A stretch of DNA of 64,000 bases, taken from NCBI RefSeq assembly GCF_014193515.1, contig NZ_BLXX01000005.1:293370-357369 (forward strand). The letters run 5' to 3'. Each line of letters starts with the position of its first letter. Within the stretch, counting starts at the first letter, position 1. Positions 8,285-19,588 of this stretch are shown here, one piece after another. The notes beneath the pieces were generated by a model. That model ran no database searches and was not told the DNA's origin. It saw nothing but the letters and a program-made list of their open reading frames with translations. The DNA is from Geomonas silvestris (lineage in GTDB: Bacteria; Desulfobacterota; Desulfuromonadia; Geobacterales; Geobacteraceae). The position numbers and the translations under genes were made by a program.

Positions 8285-8659
8285 TCATCGCCCACCCCCT
8301 TCGCTGCGCGGTCCCCGTTTCCCGTCCCGGTCCAGCTTCATCCCTTCCCAAAACGCGTGCAACACCCCCACGAGCCAGACGGCCAGGAGCACCAGCCAGG
8401 ATATCCGAACCTGGGGATCCGCGTAACTTGCGGCCTGCACCGTCTTGGCTACGGCGACCAGATCCACCTGGCCCCCCTCCGCCTCGGCCTGCTCCACCAG
8501 CCGGTAGGCCCGTTCCGTCAGCTTCAGGGAGATGACAGCCAGCGTTCCGAGCGTGCTCAGCAGTAAAACGGTGCCCCAGACGCGCCGTTTCAGCCAGAAC
8601 TGCCCCAGGCCCGGGAAGATCAGGCCGGACAACAGTGCACCCTTTAGAGAGTTCTTCAT
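8285..8659 (-). CDS. Small membrane protein with an FPGLGQF-type N-terminal motif
   Basis: A 124-residue protein. GALLSGLIFPGLGQFWLKRR near the N-terminus resembles the motif of small DUF5683/TM2-like membrane proteins. Hydrophobic stretches lie at about 5-20, 25-42 and 86-103, separated by a charged region. The ATG at 8659 has a GGGAGG site; the longer frame upstream lacks one and has no protein-like character. Function unknown. It stands between a methyltransferase and a holin-like gene with no clear operon partner. Confidence 0.65.
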   Translation of the reverse strand: MKNSLKGALLSGLIFPGLGQFWLKRRVWGTVLLLSTLGTLAVISLKLTERAYRLVEQAEAEGGQVDLVAVAKTVQAASYADPQVRISWLVLLAVWLVGVLHAFWEGMKLDRDGKRGPRSEGGGR

Positions 8660-8880
8660 GGGAACCTCCCGAAGCGCGGTGAAGGCTTGAAGGCGAAACC
8701 TGTGACGGGAATTCTTCGGCTGGAGGTGGCGGAGTCGTTTTATTTGCGGTTTGTCGCGCCGGTCAAAGTGTGTAGAATCTAATGTATCGAAGGGGCGGAG
8801 AGTCGTCAACGCGGGACGTTACCGGTCACCGGGGAGGCAAACGGCTTTCCCAAATCTGAAGGAAAAAGGGAGGTGGGGTC

Positions 8881-9363
8881 ATGCTCAGAGTCGGCAGGAA
8901 ACTTTCCATGACGCGCATGATGGTGGAGTTGGTGGAGGAGATCGTCATGCTGCTTTTCATCGAAGTGAGGCGTGGCGTCCTGGAGATAAAACACAACGTC
9001 AAGTCGGTGGAGAAGGGGGCCGTCATGGTGGTCCTGGGGGTGGGGCTTCTCTTTTTCGGGCTGATAGCCTTCACCGGCACCGCGGTAGCCGTCCTGGCCC
9101 TGTGGCTCTCCACCTGGCTTGCCGCACTCATCGTAGCGCTCGGGCTTACCTTCTTCGGAATCGCCTTCGTCTTCTCCGGGCTTTCCCACTTCAAGGAGTT
9201 CACCCTGGTCCCCAACGACACGGTGCACCGCGTGGAAAATATCTTCCGCGACTACAAAAAAGTAAGCGCCCAGCACCATGCCGAGGCTGAAGCTCGGACA
9301 CGGGGAGGGCGCAGGGACCCGGAAGCGCTCCGCTCGCCGGGTAAAGGTACTGTCGCACAGTAA
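8881..9363 (+). CDS. Phage-holin-family (YqjE/DUF1469-like) membrane protein
   Basis: A 160-residue protein with an amphipathic N-terminal part, two adjacent membrane segments (about 46-72 and 78-104) and a basic C-terminal tail. This layout and the LLFFGLIAF...ALIVALGLTFFGIAF hairpin match the widespread phage-holin-like YqjE superfamily. Those proteins are usually chromosomal and of unknown role, often found near stress or envelope genes; no phage genes are nearby. The ATG at 8881 has a strong AGGGAGG site. It converges end to end with the beta-helix fusion gene, with no spacer between the two stops. Confidence 0.7.
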   Translation: MLRVGRKLSMTRMMVELVEEIVMLLFIEVRRGVLEIKHNVKSVEKGAVMVVLGVGLLFFGLIAFTGTAVAVLALWLSTWLAALIVALGLTFFGIAFVFSGLSHFKEFTLVPNDTVHRVENIFRDYKKVSAQHHAEAEARTRGGRRDPEALRSPGKGTVAQ

Positions 9364-11820
9364 CTAGAACTCGAAGAGCAACCCTCCCAAGACGCTGGTC
9401 CCCCCCGCGTTGACCGAGCCGCCGTCGCTTGTGTCAGCGCGGGCATCCAGGTACTTCCCCTCGACAAACAGATAGGTGTGGTGGATCCCGAACTCCTTGT
9501 AGAGGCTCAGGGAGGCGTCCCGCTCCAGGCCGTCCAAGAGGATCTGCACCCCGCCGCGGGCGTGGAAGCCGTTCACGGAGCCTTTCACCGTCACCCCCGG
9601 AGCATTTTCCCGGTAGAAGAGCCGCGTGTAACCGACGCCGGCGTAGGGGACCAGGAGCTGGTCCTCGTTCAAAACCAGACGTCCCAGGACGAACAGGTCC
9701 AGCGGGACCCGCTCGTAGGTCACCTGCTCGCTGGACTCGAGGTTGTTCGCCAGCAGGCGGCCGTTCCCGGTGCCGCGCAGGTAGCTCGCCTCCAACCCCA
9801 CCTCGACCGTGCGGTGCAGCTTGTACGCCAGGGCTGCACCGTACTCAGCCTGATTCCCACCGAAAAAATTCGACCTGCTGGGGAAGCTCTCCCCACCCTT
9901 CAATTCGAGCGACCAGTGCGGGCGGTCCGGACGCGTCTCGGCCTGAGCGGGAACCGGTGCCACAAGGCACGCGAGCGCTGCAAGGAGCACGCTGGCCACT
10001 GCGGCGTTACGGAGCTGCAGATTTTTTCTGCGCCAGATGAGCGCGCTGAGTGCGGTCACGAGGAAGAGCACGGCGAGCTTTGCTGCCAAAGAGCCGCCGG
10101 TCAGCACCAGTGACATCACGATGAGCGGGAAAAGTGCCACGCGCACCGGGGCCTTGAGCCAGGGGTGCGTGTTGATGAAATGCGCGCCGATGGGGCCGTA
10201 GTGGTAGTACCAGGCCACGAAGGCGCGTCCCGGCGCGTTGGTCATCAGGAACCTGTCCCTGAAGTCGCGCAGAGCCTGGACCTGGGGAGCGGAATAGAAG
10301 CCGAAGGCTGCGGTGGCGATGAAGCATCCTTCGTTTTTCAGGTTGGGGGTGGGGGTGGTCGCCTCCGGCATCGCGGGAACCACGGCTGACTGGCTACCTT
10401 CAATGGTGGAGCCGATTTGTGCGGTGGCCGGAGTGGATTTCGGGCTCTCGTTGGAACCGCCGGGGTTCGAGCTTATCGCGCGGTCGACCACGGCTGTTAC
10501 CGAAACGGAAAATTTCGTCTCGGCGACCGGGACCACGGCGACGTCGTACGTGGTCAGGTTGGCGAGGCCGGTGATGGTCGTGGAGAGAGTCGTCGCGCCG
10601 TCGACCGTGATGGTGTTGGTGAGGGGCGTGCCGGTCGGGCCGTATTTCACGTGGTAACCCGTGGCGCCGGCGGCCTGGCTCCAGGAGACCAGCAATCCCT
10701 GGTTCAAGGGGGTTATCCCCGTGATGCTCGTGGTGCCGGAAGGGGCCGTCGGGCCGGTCCGCGGGACGGTGATGGTCGTGCTGTTGGTTCCGAAAAGGAC
10801 CTCCACGGGGGATGCCGGGGTTGCCAGCGCGGCGCTGTCGTCGGTGCTCGTGTAGTAAACCCGGTACGCGGTCACCCCGACAGTGGTGCTGGGGTTCCAC
10901 GAGACGGCGATGGAGGACGAGGTGGCGTCGCTCGTTACCGTCGCGGTTACCCCGGTGATCGTTGCAATGGTCACGTCGGCTTTCGGTCCGCCGTAGGCTC
11001 CCATGTCGGATGCGCTGCTTCCTGGGTTCAGGTACAGGGGATTTCCGGTGCCGATGCACGGCGAGCCGGGTTGCAGATGGAAGTCTTTCTTGGTGGCGTC
11101 GGAGTTATCCGGATCGACGAACTTCGGATCCGGATCGGTGTGGTTCGTCGTGTTGGGGATCGAGTTGATGTCGAGGGTTACTCCGGCGCTGCTGCCCGGG
11201 TTGTAGTCGTTGTAGCTGATATTGCCAGTTGTGGCGGAGGTGGCGATCGCCTTGGTGTTGAGCGAGAAGATGTTGTTGGTGATCACCAGGTTGGTGTCGG
11301 TGCTGATGGCGACGTTGTTCCTATAGAACGTGTTGTTGACGATACTGCTGGAGGGAGAGTTGCTGACCGTGATGGCGGTATTCCCGGTTCCCGTCAGGAA
11401 AACATTGTTGGTAATACGGACCGCGGAGCTGTTGGATACGGCTATGGCGGTTCCGGAGGACAGGAAGGTGAAATTGCGGATCTCGGCTCCCGAAGCGATG
11501 CCGCTTACCGTTATCTGCGGGTTGCCGCCGTTGATGAAGGTGCCGCCGGTCCGTTCGCCGTAGATGGAGATCGGGTCCTTCATGGTGAAGCCGGAATAGG
11601 AAGTGCTGCTCGCCTCCACCTTGATCTCGAAGGTGTCCGTCGAACCGCCGATCCTGAGGCTGTGCACCGTTTCGATGGCCGCCTGGATGCTATTGAAGAT
11701 GTTGGTGCCGGATCCGGTGTGCTTGACGGTCATGGTGGTCGTCACCGCCTGGGCGGCGCCCGTCAGCGTGAGCAGAAGAAGTAGGGCAAACGAGATGACA
11801 GCAGAAAATCTGACGTTCAT
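9364..11820 (-). CDS. Secreted beta-helix / FnIII / CFI-box protein fused to an outer-membrane beta-barrel
   Basis: An 818-residue mosaic. Signal peptide (1-25, ending GAAQA). A right-handed beta-helix of NosD/pectate-lyase type with repeated V.NN.F motifs runs to about 280. Two fibronectin-III domains follow (about 282-365 and 370-450). A CFI-box begins at Cys499 (GCFIATAAFG...LRDFRDRFL), normally a C-terminal sorting or anchor domain, and is followed by membrane segments. A second signal-peptide-like stretch (LRNAAVASVLLAALACLVAP then VPAQA) and a beta-barrel of about 160 residues ending GGLLFEF come last; the terminal Phe is typical of outer-membrane proteins. The ATG at 11820 has an AAAGGA site. 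Function unknown. Confidence 0.75.
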   Translation of the reverse strand: MNVRFSAVISFALLLLLTLTGAAQAVTTTMTVKHTGSGTNIFNSIQAAIETVHSLRIGGSTDTFEIKVEASSTSYSGFTMKDPISIYGERTGGTFINGGNPQITVSGIASGAEIRNFTFLSSGTAIAVSNSSAVRITNNVFLTGTGNTAITVSNSPSSSIVNNTFYRNNVAISTDTNLVITNNIFSLNTKAIATSATTGNISYNDYNPGSSAGVTLDINSIPNTTNHTDPDPKFVDPDNSDATKKDFHLQPGSPCIGTGNPLYLNPGSSASDMGAYGGPKADVTIATITGVTATVTSDATSSSIAVSWNPSTTVGVTAYRVYYTSTDDSAALATPASPVEVLFGTNSTTITVPRTGPTAPSGTTSITGITPLNQGLLVSWSQAAGATGYHVKYGPTGTPLTNTITVDGATTLSTTITGLANLTTYDVAVVPVAETKFSVSVTAVVDRAISSNPGGSNESPKSTPATAQIGSTIEGSQSAVVPAMPEATTPTPNLKNEGCFIATAAFGFYSAPQVQALRDFRDRFLMTNAPGRAFVAWYYHYGPIGAHFINTHPWLKAPVRVALFPLIVMSLVLTGGSLAAKLAVLFLVTALSALIWRRKNLQLRNAAVASVLLAALACLVAPVPAQAETRPDRPHWSLELKGGESFPSRSNFFGGNQAEYGAALAYKLHRTVEVGLEASYLRGTGNGRLLANNLESSEQVTYERVPLDLFVLGRLVLNEDQLLVPYAGVGYTRLFYRENAPGVTVKGSVNGFHARGGVQILLDGLERDASLSLYKEFGIHHTYLFVEGKYLDARADTSDGGSVNAGGTSVLGGLLFEF

Positions 11821-11879
11821 GTTCGGATCCTTTGGTGGCTGGAGGTGTAAAAACGGGGACAATTAAAGTTGTAGTGTCG

Positions 11880-12650
11880 TTAGCCTTTGCGCCCTACATA
11901 AACGGAGATTGGCACGGTGTAAAGGACCTTGCCGTCTTCCCGCCTCGCCTTGATGCCGACGAGGTCCTTACCGATGTCCCCCACGATCATCTCCCGCACC
12001 TTCACCTCGTCTCCCTCCTTGGGGAACGAGGCCCGCATCTGCGCTTCCAGCTCGATATCCACGCCGTAGCCGGTCTGACGGCAGTCCGAAAGCCCCGCGT
12101 CGAGGAACAGCGCGGAGAACTCCTCCGTGGTGAGCGCGTGGGTGTGCGAGGGATCCCGCAAAAGCTCGAGCCGGTCGTAGCGTGCCACCTTCTCCGGAGG
12201 CATGGCGACGTCGGCCACCAGGACCCGGCCGCCGGGACGGCAGACCCGGATCATCTCACTGAGGGCCCGGGCCGGGTCGAGCAGGTGATGGTAGCTGTAG
12301 CGGGTGATGACCAGGGAAAAACTGTCGTCGGGATAGGGGAGGGGAACCGCGTCCCCCACCTTCCAGGTCACGTTTTCCAGCCCGAGTTCGCGCTGCCGCT
12401 TCTGGGCCTGCTCGATCATGGCCGGGGTGAGATCCATCCCCACGACCTCCCCGGCGTGTCGGGCGAACTCGCAGGCGACCAGGCCGGGACCGCAGGCGAC
12501 GTCGAGCACCCGGTCTTCGGGAGAAACCCCGGACAGCTCCACCAGGATCTGAATGGCGTCGAGGTGCCCCGGCACCTGGGTGAAGGGAACCGCCTGGCGG
12601 GAAAACTGGTCCACGATCCGGGCGTGGTGTGCTTCGCTCTGCTCGCTCAT
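11880..12650 (-). CDS. UbiE/MenG-like class I SAM-dependent methyltransferase
   Basis: A 256-residue methyltransferase. VLDVACGPGLVACEFARHA is motif I, VVGMDLTPAMIEQAQ the post-I acidic segment, PLPYPDDSFSLVITRYSYHH motif II and RPGGRVLVADVAMP motif III. The pattern is close to the UbiE/COQ5 and arsenite-methyltransferase-like group, but the substrate is not determined. The ATG at 12650 (MSEQSEAHH) has a GGGAGAG site; the longer frame upstream runs over the terminator of the TPR gene and is unlikely. Downstream lies the beta-helix fusion gene, with no visible functional link. Confidence 0.85.
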   Translation of the reverse strand: MSEQSEAHHARIVDQFSRQAVPFTQVPGHLDAIQILVELSGVSPEDRVLDVACGPGLVACEFARHAGEVVGMDLTPAMIEQAQKRQRELGLENVTWKVGDAVPLPYPDDSFSLVITRYSYHHLLDPARALSEMIRVCRPGGRVLVADVAMPPEKVARYDRLELLRDPSHTHALTTEEFSALFLDAGLSDCRQTGYGVDIELEAQMRASFPKEGDEVKVREMIVGDIGKDLVGIKARREDGKVLYTVPISVYVGRKG

Positions 12651-12722
12651 GATGACTCTCCCTTTTCGGCATGAGCCGCTGCCGCGGTCCTTTTCTGCCG
12701 GCTGTGCGCGCGGCGCAAAAGG

Positions 12723-12766
12723 AAAAAGCCGTCGTACATGGAAAGCTCCAGATACCACGGCTTTTT
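12723..12766 (-). terminator. Intrinsic terminator of the TPR gene
   Basis: AAAAAGCCGT (12723-12732) pairs with ACGGCTTTTT (12757-12766) around a 24-nt loop. The U-rich 3' side on the minus strand ends the transcript that leaves the TPR gene at 12807, before the next minus-strand gene starts at 12650. Confidence 0.75.
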
Positions 12767-12806
12767 GTGGACTGCGGCAGGCGCCTTGCCTGAACTCTGC
12801 GGCGCG

Positions 12807-14723
12807 TTACTCGGCGGACTTCTTCTTCGACTTCTTCGACTTCTTCGATTTCTTGCTGCTGCCTTCGGAGTCGGACTTCTTCCCTTTCTTGCCTTTCTTC
12901 CCTTTTTTCGCCGAAGCCTTCTTCGACTTGGACTTGTGGAAGCTGCGCGGCTCGGGGGTGAGTTCGTCCTTTATGTTGCTCAAAAGGACGGTCGCCTCTT
13001 CCAGATCCGGGTCGGCCTTCTTGGCAGCCTCGAGCGACTCCTTCGCCTCGGCTATGTTGCCGCTTTTCATCTGCACCCGGCCCATGGCGTTCAGCGCCTT
13101 GGCATGGTCCGGCTTGAGTTCCACCGCCTCCTTGTACTGGGCGATGGCCGCGTCGTACTCTTTCTGGAACTCGTAGACCAGGCCGAGCTTGTAATGGGCG
13201 TTGGCGTCGCTCGGGGCGAGTTCCACCCCTTCCTTCAACAGTTTGGCCAGGTCGTCGTAATCCTTGTTCTTCACGTAGATCGAGGTGAGCGCGGTGCGGG
13301 CGTCGGCGTCGTCCTTCTTCAGCCGGAGCACTTCCCGGTACTCCTTGGCCGCCTCGTCGTTCAGGTTGCGCTTTCTCTGCAGGTTCGCCAGTTCGCGGTG
13401 CGCCTCCAGCGAATCGTTGTCGAGCTTTATGGCGGCGGCGTACGCCTCGGCCGCGGCAGTGACGTCCTTGGTGTTCAGGTAGGCCCGCGCGAGTTTGAGC
13501 TGCAGCACCGGATCTGCCGGGCGCTTCTTGAGCAGCTCGCGGTACTGCTCCAGGGCCTGCGGGAAGCTGCCGCGCAGGGTGTAGATGTCAGCCAGGCGGC
13601 CGCGGGCCTCCTCGTTCTCCGGAGAAGAGGAGAGCACCTGGCGGTATTCCACCACCGCCTCGTCCAGGAGCGCCTTCTTCTCGTAGATGGTCCCCAGGTT
13701 GTAGTGCAGCTGGGCGTTGTCGGCCTTGTTGCGCAGCGCCTCGCGGTAGTAGCCCATGGCATCGTCTTCGTGGCCGGTCTTCAGGAGGGCGTCGCCCAGC
13801 CGCTGCAGCACGACGGCGTCATTGGGGTTGTCGGCGATGTGCAGGCGGTACTCGACGATGGCATTGTCGAGGTCCTTCGCCGCCAGGTAGCGGTCCGCCT
13901 GGGCCAGGTGGTCCACCTTCGGTTCCACCGGGGGGGTGGGCGCGATCCCCGCCAAGACCCGCTCGTAATCCGCGCTCTTCACGTCTCCCTTGCGGGTGTA
14001 CCCTTCGGAGAGCAGCCGGTGGATCTCCTTGTTGCCCGGGTCTCCGAGCGCTGCCTGCTTCAGTTCGCCCATGGCCTTGTCGGTCTCGCCCCGCGCCATG
14101 AGGAGCGATCCCAGCCCCAGGCGCGCCTGGGCGTTGCCTGGCTGCAGCACGAGCGTCCTGCGGAACTCGTCCTCGGCACGCTGGCGCTGGTCGACCGAGA
14201 GGTAGGCGGCCGCCAGGTCGGCGTGCAGTTCGGCATCCTCCGCAAACGCGTTGAGCGCCTCGCGGAAGTGGTAGATGGCCAAAAGCGGCAGCTTGCGGTC
14301 GGCGAAGAACCGGCCGAGGCCTGCGTGGTAGCGCGGGTCGTCCATCTTGAGCGCCTGGCTGATCTCGGCCGCCGCCTCCTCTCCGCCACCTTTCTTCAGG
14401 TGCAGAAGTCCCAGGTTGCCGCGCGCCGGGAAGAAGTCCGGATCGATCCCGAGGGTCTCCTGGTATTCGGCGATGGCCGCGTCGACGCTGCCGCTGCGCT
14501 CGAACTGCACCCCTTTCAGGTAGTGGCCGGCGGCGCCGCTGGGGCAGAGTTCGATGACGCGGTTTTCGGTTTCCTTCTTTTTCAGATCACTCGCCTTGGC
14601 GGGGAGTTCGAAGATGAGCTTCTTGGCTTTCTGACAGCTGTCTCCGGTGGGAAACGGCCAGTTGAACCCGGTCGAGAACAGGGTGACGACCAGGAGGGGG
14701 GCGAGCGCCGTGTATCTTTTCAT
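12807..14723 (-). CDS. Large secreted TPR-repeat protein with a Lys/Ser-rich tail
   Basis: A 638-residue protein with an N-terminal signal-like segment (MKRYTALAPLLVVTLFSTGF). It is then almost wholly tetratricopeptide repeats, about 13-15 in all, with the usual W/Y-G-A-P spacing (for example ALNAMGRVQMKSGNIAEAKE near the end). The last about 45 residues are a low-complexity Lys/Ser/Gly tail (KKGKKGKKGKKSDSEGSSKK) like histone H1 or some surface-attachment tails. TPR arrays scaffold protein complexes; the partner is not indicated. The ATG at 14723 with a GGGA site was chosen over one at 14753. Sel1/PEP-CTERM-type TPR proteins are alternatives, but no sorting motif was seen. Confidence 0.8.
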   Translation of the reverse strand: MKRYTALAPLLVVTLFSTGFNWPFPTGDSCQKAKKLIFELPAKASDLKKKETENRVIELCPSGAAGHYLKGVQFERSGSVDAAIAEYQETLGIDPDFFPARGNLGLLHLKKGGGEEAAAEISQALKMDDPRYHAGLGRFFADRKLPLLAIYHFREALNAFAEDAELHADLAAAYLSVDQRQRAEDEFRRTLVLQPGNAQARLGLGSLLMARGETDKAMGELKQAALGDPGNKEIHRLLSEGYTRKGDVKSADYERVLAGIAPTPPVEPKVDHLAQADRYLAAKDLDNAIVEYRLHIADNPNDAVVLQRLGDALLKTGHEDDAMGYYREALRNKADNAQLHYNLGTIYEKKALLDEAVVEYRQVLSSSPENEEARGRLADIYTLRGSFPQALEQYRELLKKRPADPVLQLKLARAYLNTKDVTAAAEAYAAAIKLDNDSLEAHRELANLQRKRNLNDEAAKEYREVLRLKKDDADARTALTSIYVKNKDYDDLAKLLKEGVELAPSDANAHYKLGLVYEFQKEYDAAIAQYKEAVELKPDHAKALNAMGRVQMKSGNIAEAKESLEAAKKADPDLEEATVLLSNIKDELTPEPRSFHKSKSKKASAKKGKKGKKGKKSDSEGSSKKSKKSKKSKKKSAE

Positions 14724-14938
14724 GTATGTCCCTTTTTTTGAATGCGATGACATGGGCCCCGAGGGGGGCAGGGGCGGCTAACTGCGCGGTCTGACTCGCT
14801 TAGACCGCGCTGCGGCCGGGATTATACACATCCGGACGGCCAAATTCAATTCTAAAGACCAAATCATGTGTCATTCAGGGAGTTTACTTGCCGCTTCCTG
14901 TTGCTTAAAGGGCGGCGCAACGTGAGGGGCGGATTACC

Positions 14939-14967
14939 TTGACTTTCATGATAAAGATGGTTAAATC
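14939..14967 (+). promoter_or_regulatory. Candidate sigma-70 promoter of hsp20-lon-thiL
   Basis: TTGACT (14939-14944), a 17-bp spacer and TAAATC (14962-14967). No clear sigma-32 consensus was found. The predicted start of transcription falls at the base of the hairpin at 14972. Confidence 0.45.
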
Positions 14968-14971
14968 AAGC

Positions 14972-15008
14972 AGACCGGCTCGAGGCTGCTACCGGTCTTT
15001 TTTTTGTT
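14972..15008 (+). terminator. Terminator-like hairpin at the 5' end of the hsp20 leader
   Basis: AGACCGG and CCGGTCT form a 7-bp stem around a 13-nt loop, followed by about nine T residues. No plus-strand gene lies upstream. It may act as an attenuator or 5' stabiliser in the hsp20 leader, or end a very short RNA. Confidence 0.6.
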
Positions 15009-15017
15009 TAGAGTTTA

Positions 15018-15074
15018 AGGACACTTCACCTTTTGCCGAAACAAACGACAGTGTCCTACAAGAGGGTGTCCATG
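15018..15074 (+). promoter_or_regulatory. Possible RNA switch over the hsp20 start codon
   Basis: AGGACACT at 15018-15025 can pair with AGTGTCCT at 15050-15057. Its core GGACAC can instead pair with GTGTCC at 15066-15071, which lies between the ribosome site and the ATG at 15072. The two pairings exclude each other, one leaving the start open and one covering it. A thermometer role is inferred only because the gene encodes a heat-shock protein. Confidence 0.4.
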
Positions 15075-15515
15075 GCGGTGATTCCGAAGGAACCGTTGGA
15101 GTGGCTGGGGCTGTTTCGCCAGCAGATGGATGAGATCTTCCGCTACCTGTCCACTCTCGAGGGACGCGAGGGGTACACCGAACAGGAGATCTCGCCGCTG
15201 GTCGACATCTACGAGACCCCGACGACCTTCGTGGTCGAGGTTGAGCTTCCCGGCTGCGAGGTCAAGGACATCACCTTGAGCATCTGTTGTTCGACCCTGG
15301 TGGTCGAGGCCATCGCGCGGGACAACAGCGTCCCCGCCGGGGTCAACTACATCTGCCTGGAACGCGCCGCCGGCCGCTTCTGCCGGGCGGTGGAAGTCCC
15401 CCCCAACGCAGACCTGGACCGGGTCAAGGCGCGCTACCGGCGCGGCCTTTTGACCGTGGAGTTCCCGAGGTCCAAGGACAAAAAGACGCACATCCGGGAG
15501 ATTACGATTGAGTGA
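15072..15515 (+). CDS. Small heat-shock protein, Hsp20/alpha-crystallin family
   Basis: ATP-independent holdase chaperone of 147 residues. The alpha-crystallin domain runs from about SPLVDIYETPTTFVVEVELPG to the C-terminal beta strands. GLLTVEFP matches the conserved A-x-x-x-n-GvL signature, although the usual preceding Ala/Asn is replaced (ARYRRGLL). The C-terminal IXI-like motif is present as REITIE. Start: ATG at 15072 with an AGAGGG site 5 nt upstream; an in-frame TTG at 15033 would extend the protein through the leader fold and lacks a well-placed site. lon follows after 10 bp, so chaperone and protease are co-expressed. Confidence 0.9.
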   Translation: MAVIPKEPLEWLGLFRQQMDEIFRYLSTLEGREGYTEQEISPLVDIYETPTTFVVEVELPGCEVKDITLSICCSTLVVEAIARDNSVPAGVNYICLERAAGRFCRAVEVPPNADLDRVKARYRRGLLTVEFPRSKDKKTHIREITIE

Positions 15516-15525
15516 GGAGAATACG

Positions 15526-17984
<2,459 letters not shown>

Positions 17985-17988
<4 letters not shown>

Positions 17989-18959
17989 AACTCAAGGACC
18001 TGGGCGAGTTCGGTCTGATCGACCGGATCGCCCGCCAGGTACACAAGGCGCCGTCCGTCGTCCTCGGTATCGGGGACGACGCGGCGGCGCTGGCTCCCAC
18101 CGCGGAAACCCTCACCCTGATCACCTCGGACATGCTCTTGGACGGGGTGCACTTCGATCTTAACTTCACCGATGCAAAGAGCCTGGGGCGCAAGTCCCTC
18201 TCGGTAAACCTCTCCGACCTGGCGGCCATGGGGGCCACCCCGCGCCAGTTTCTGCTCGGCATCGCGCTCCCCAAAGATTTCAGCACCGAACTCATGGACG
18301 GCTTCATGGCCGGCGTTCTCGAGCAGGCCGAGCGCTTCGGCGTGACGCTCGTGGGCGGCGATACCTGCTCCTCGCGCTCCGGCCTGGTGGTCTCCATCAC
18401 CGCGCTGGGCGAGCAGCGTCCCGAGCGGGTGGTGAAGCGCAGCGGTGCGTCGGTGGGGGAACTCGTCTGCGTCACCGGGACCGTGGGAGACGCGGCGGCG
18501 GGACTCGAACTGTTGCGGCAGGGCGTGCGTGAGGGATTCCTGGTCTCGCGCCAATTGGATCCGGAACCGCGGATAGCAGTCGGCGTTGCCTTGGCCGACA
18601 ACGGTCTTGCAACGGCGATGATCGACGTAAGCGACGGGGTTGTTGCCGACTTGGGGCACATCTGCGAGCTTTCCGGAGTGGGGGCGCGGCTGCAGCTTGG
18701 TGCGCTTCCCTTCTCCGACGAGTACCGTACCTTTTGCGCGGACGATCCGTATGCCCTGGGGCTTTCCGGCGGTGAAGACTACGAGCTCCTCTTCTGCATC
18801 AAGCCGAAGCACCGGGATGCGGTGGCTGACCTGCTGGCAGGCTTCGGCGTAAAGTTTTCGGTAATCGGAGAGGTGGTTAAAGGAGAGGGGATCGAGCTGG
18901 TCACGCCCGACGGCGCGCCTTACCAGGTGGTCCAGAAGGGATTTGACCACTTCCAGTAA
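17985..18959 (+). CDS. thiL: Thiamine-monophosphate kinase ThiL
   Basis: Phosphorylates thiamine monophosphate to the active cofactor thiamine diphosphate. The 324-residue protein has the PurM/ThiL-type ATP-binding fold: GEFGLIDRIA at the N-terminus, VLGIGDDAAAL, the metal-binding ITSDMLLDGVHF, and SVNLSDLAAMGATPR, followed by VGGDTCSS and SGGEDYELLF. It starts at TTG 17985, overlapping the lon stop by 4 nt, with a GGGGGGAAGG site, which suggests translational coupling. The hsp20-lon-thiL transcript ends at the terminator at 18983-19020. The nearby YjbQ-family gene may be functionally related, as some members make thiamine phosphate. Confidence 0.93.
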
Positions 18960-18982
18960 TCTTCAATTGACAATTAACCGAC

Positions 18983-19025
18983 AAGAGGGGACATGACTGT
19001 TACAGTCGATGTCCCCTCTTTTGTT
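18983..19025 (+). terminator. Intrinsic terminator of hsp20-lon-thiL
   Basis: A long stem, AAGAGGGGACAT with ATGTCCCCTCTT plus inner GACTG/CAGTC pairs, closes a tiny TTA loop and is followed by TTTTGTTT. Confidence 0.92.
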
Positions 19026-19052
19026 TCTGCCATTTCGTACGATGGTACTACC

Positions 19053-19454
19053 TCAGCTGTCAATTGAGATCCTTACCGCCACCTTGCGCTCGCGGGGGCC
19101 GTCGAATTCGCAGAAGTAGATGGCCTGCCAGGTTCCCAGGATCAGCTTGCCGCGGTCGATCAGCAGCCGCTGGCAGGTGCCGACCAGGCTCGACTTCACG
19201 TGTGCCGCCGAGTTCCCCTCGGCGTGGGTGAAATAGTGCGCATTGGGCACCATGCGGTTCAGGCACTCTGCGATGTCGCGTTTGACGGCCGGATCGGCCC
19301 CCTCGTTAACCGTGATCCCGGCGGTGGTGTGCATCACGAAAACGTCGCAGCACCCGCTGGAGATCCGGGCCGCGCCGACCAGATCCTCGACTTGGGAGGT
19401 GATGTCGATCAATTCCGTCCTCTCCCTGCTCCTGAGCGTGAGATAGCTGATCAT
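19053..19454 (-). CDS. YjbQ family (UPF0047) protein, secondary thiamine-phosphate synthase type
   Basis: A 133-residue YjbQ-fold protein. MHTTAGITVNEGADPAVKRD carries the family signature, and HYFTHAEGNSAAHVKSSLVG the conserved His-rich segment. The protein ends LGTWQAIYFCEFDGPRERKV. Members have weak thiamine-phosphate-synthase activity in genetic tests, and their main role is debated. The ATG at 19454 with a perfect AGGAGG site was chosen over a much longer frame that runs upstream in non-conserved sequence. It converges with thiL across the terminator. That neighbourhood fits a thiamine role, though the two genes are on opposite strands. Confidence 0.88.
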   Translation of the reverse strand: MISYLTLRSRERTELIDITSQVEDLVGAARISSGCCDVFVMHTTAGITVNEGADPAVKRDIAECLNRMVPNAHYFTHAEGNSAAHVKSSLVGTCQRLLIDRGKLILGTWQAIYFCEFDGPRERKVAVRISIDS

Positions 19455-19588
19455 GGCTCCTCCTGTGGAAATAGCGGCAACGTACATGGTAGGGGGTGGG
19501 ACGGTGGGGTAAGAATCGCCGCCTGCGCCGTCGGGCCCGAAGGCGAGCGGGTGAACCGGGTCGGGGGGAGCGCAACGCGGTGGCGCTT

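Noticed and set aside
12738..14741. Plus-strand frame of 667 codons opposite the TPR gene
   Set aside because: Shadow of the TPR repeats on the other strand; the minus-strand TPR reading is clear.
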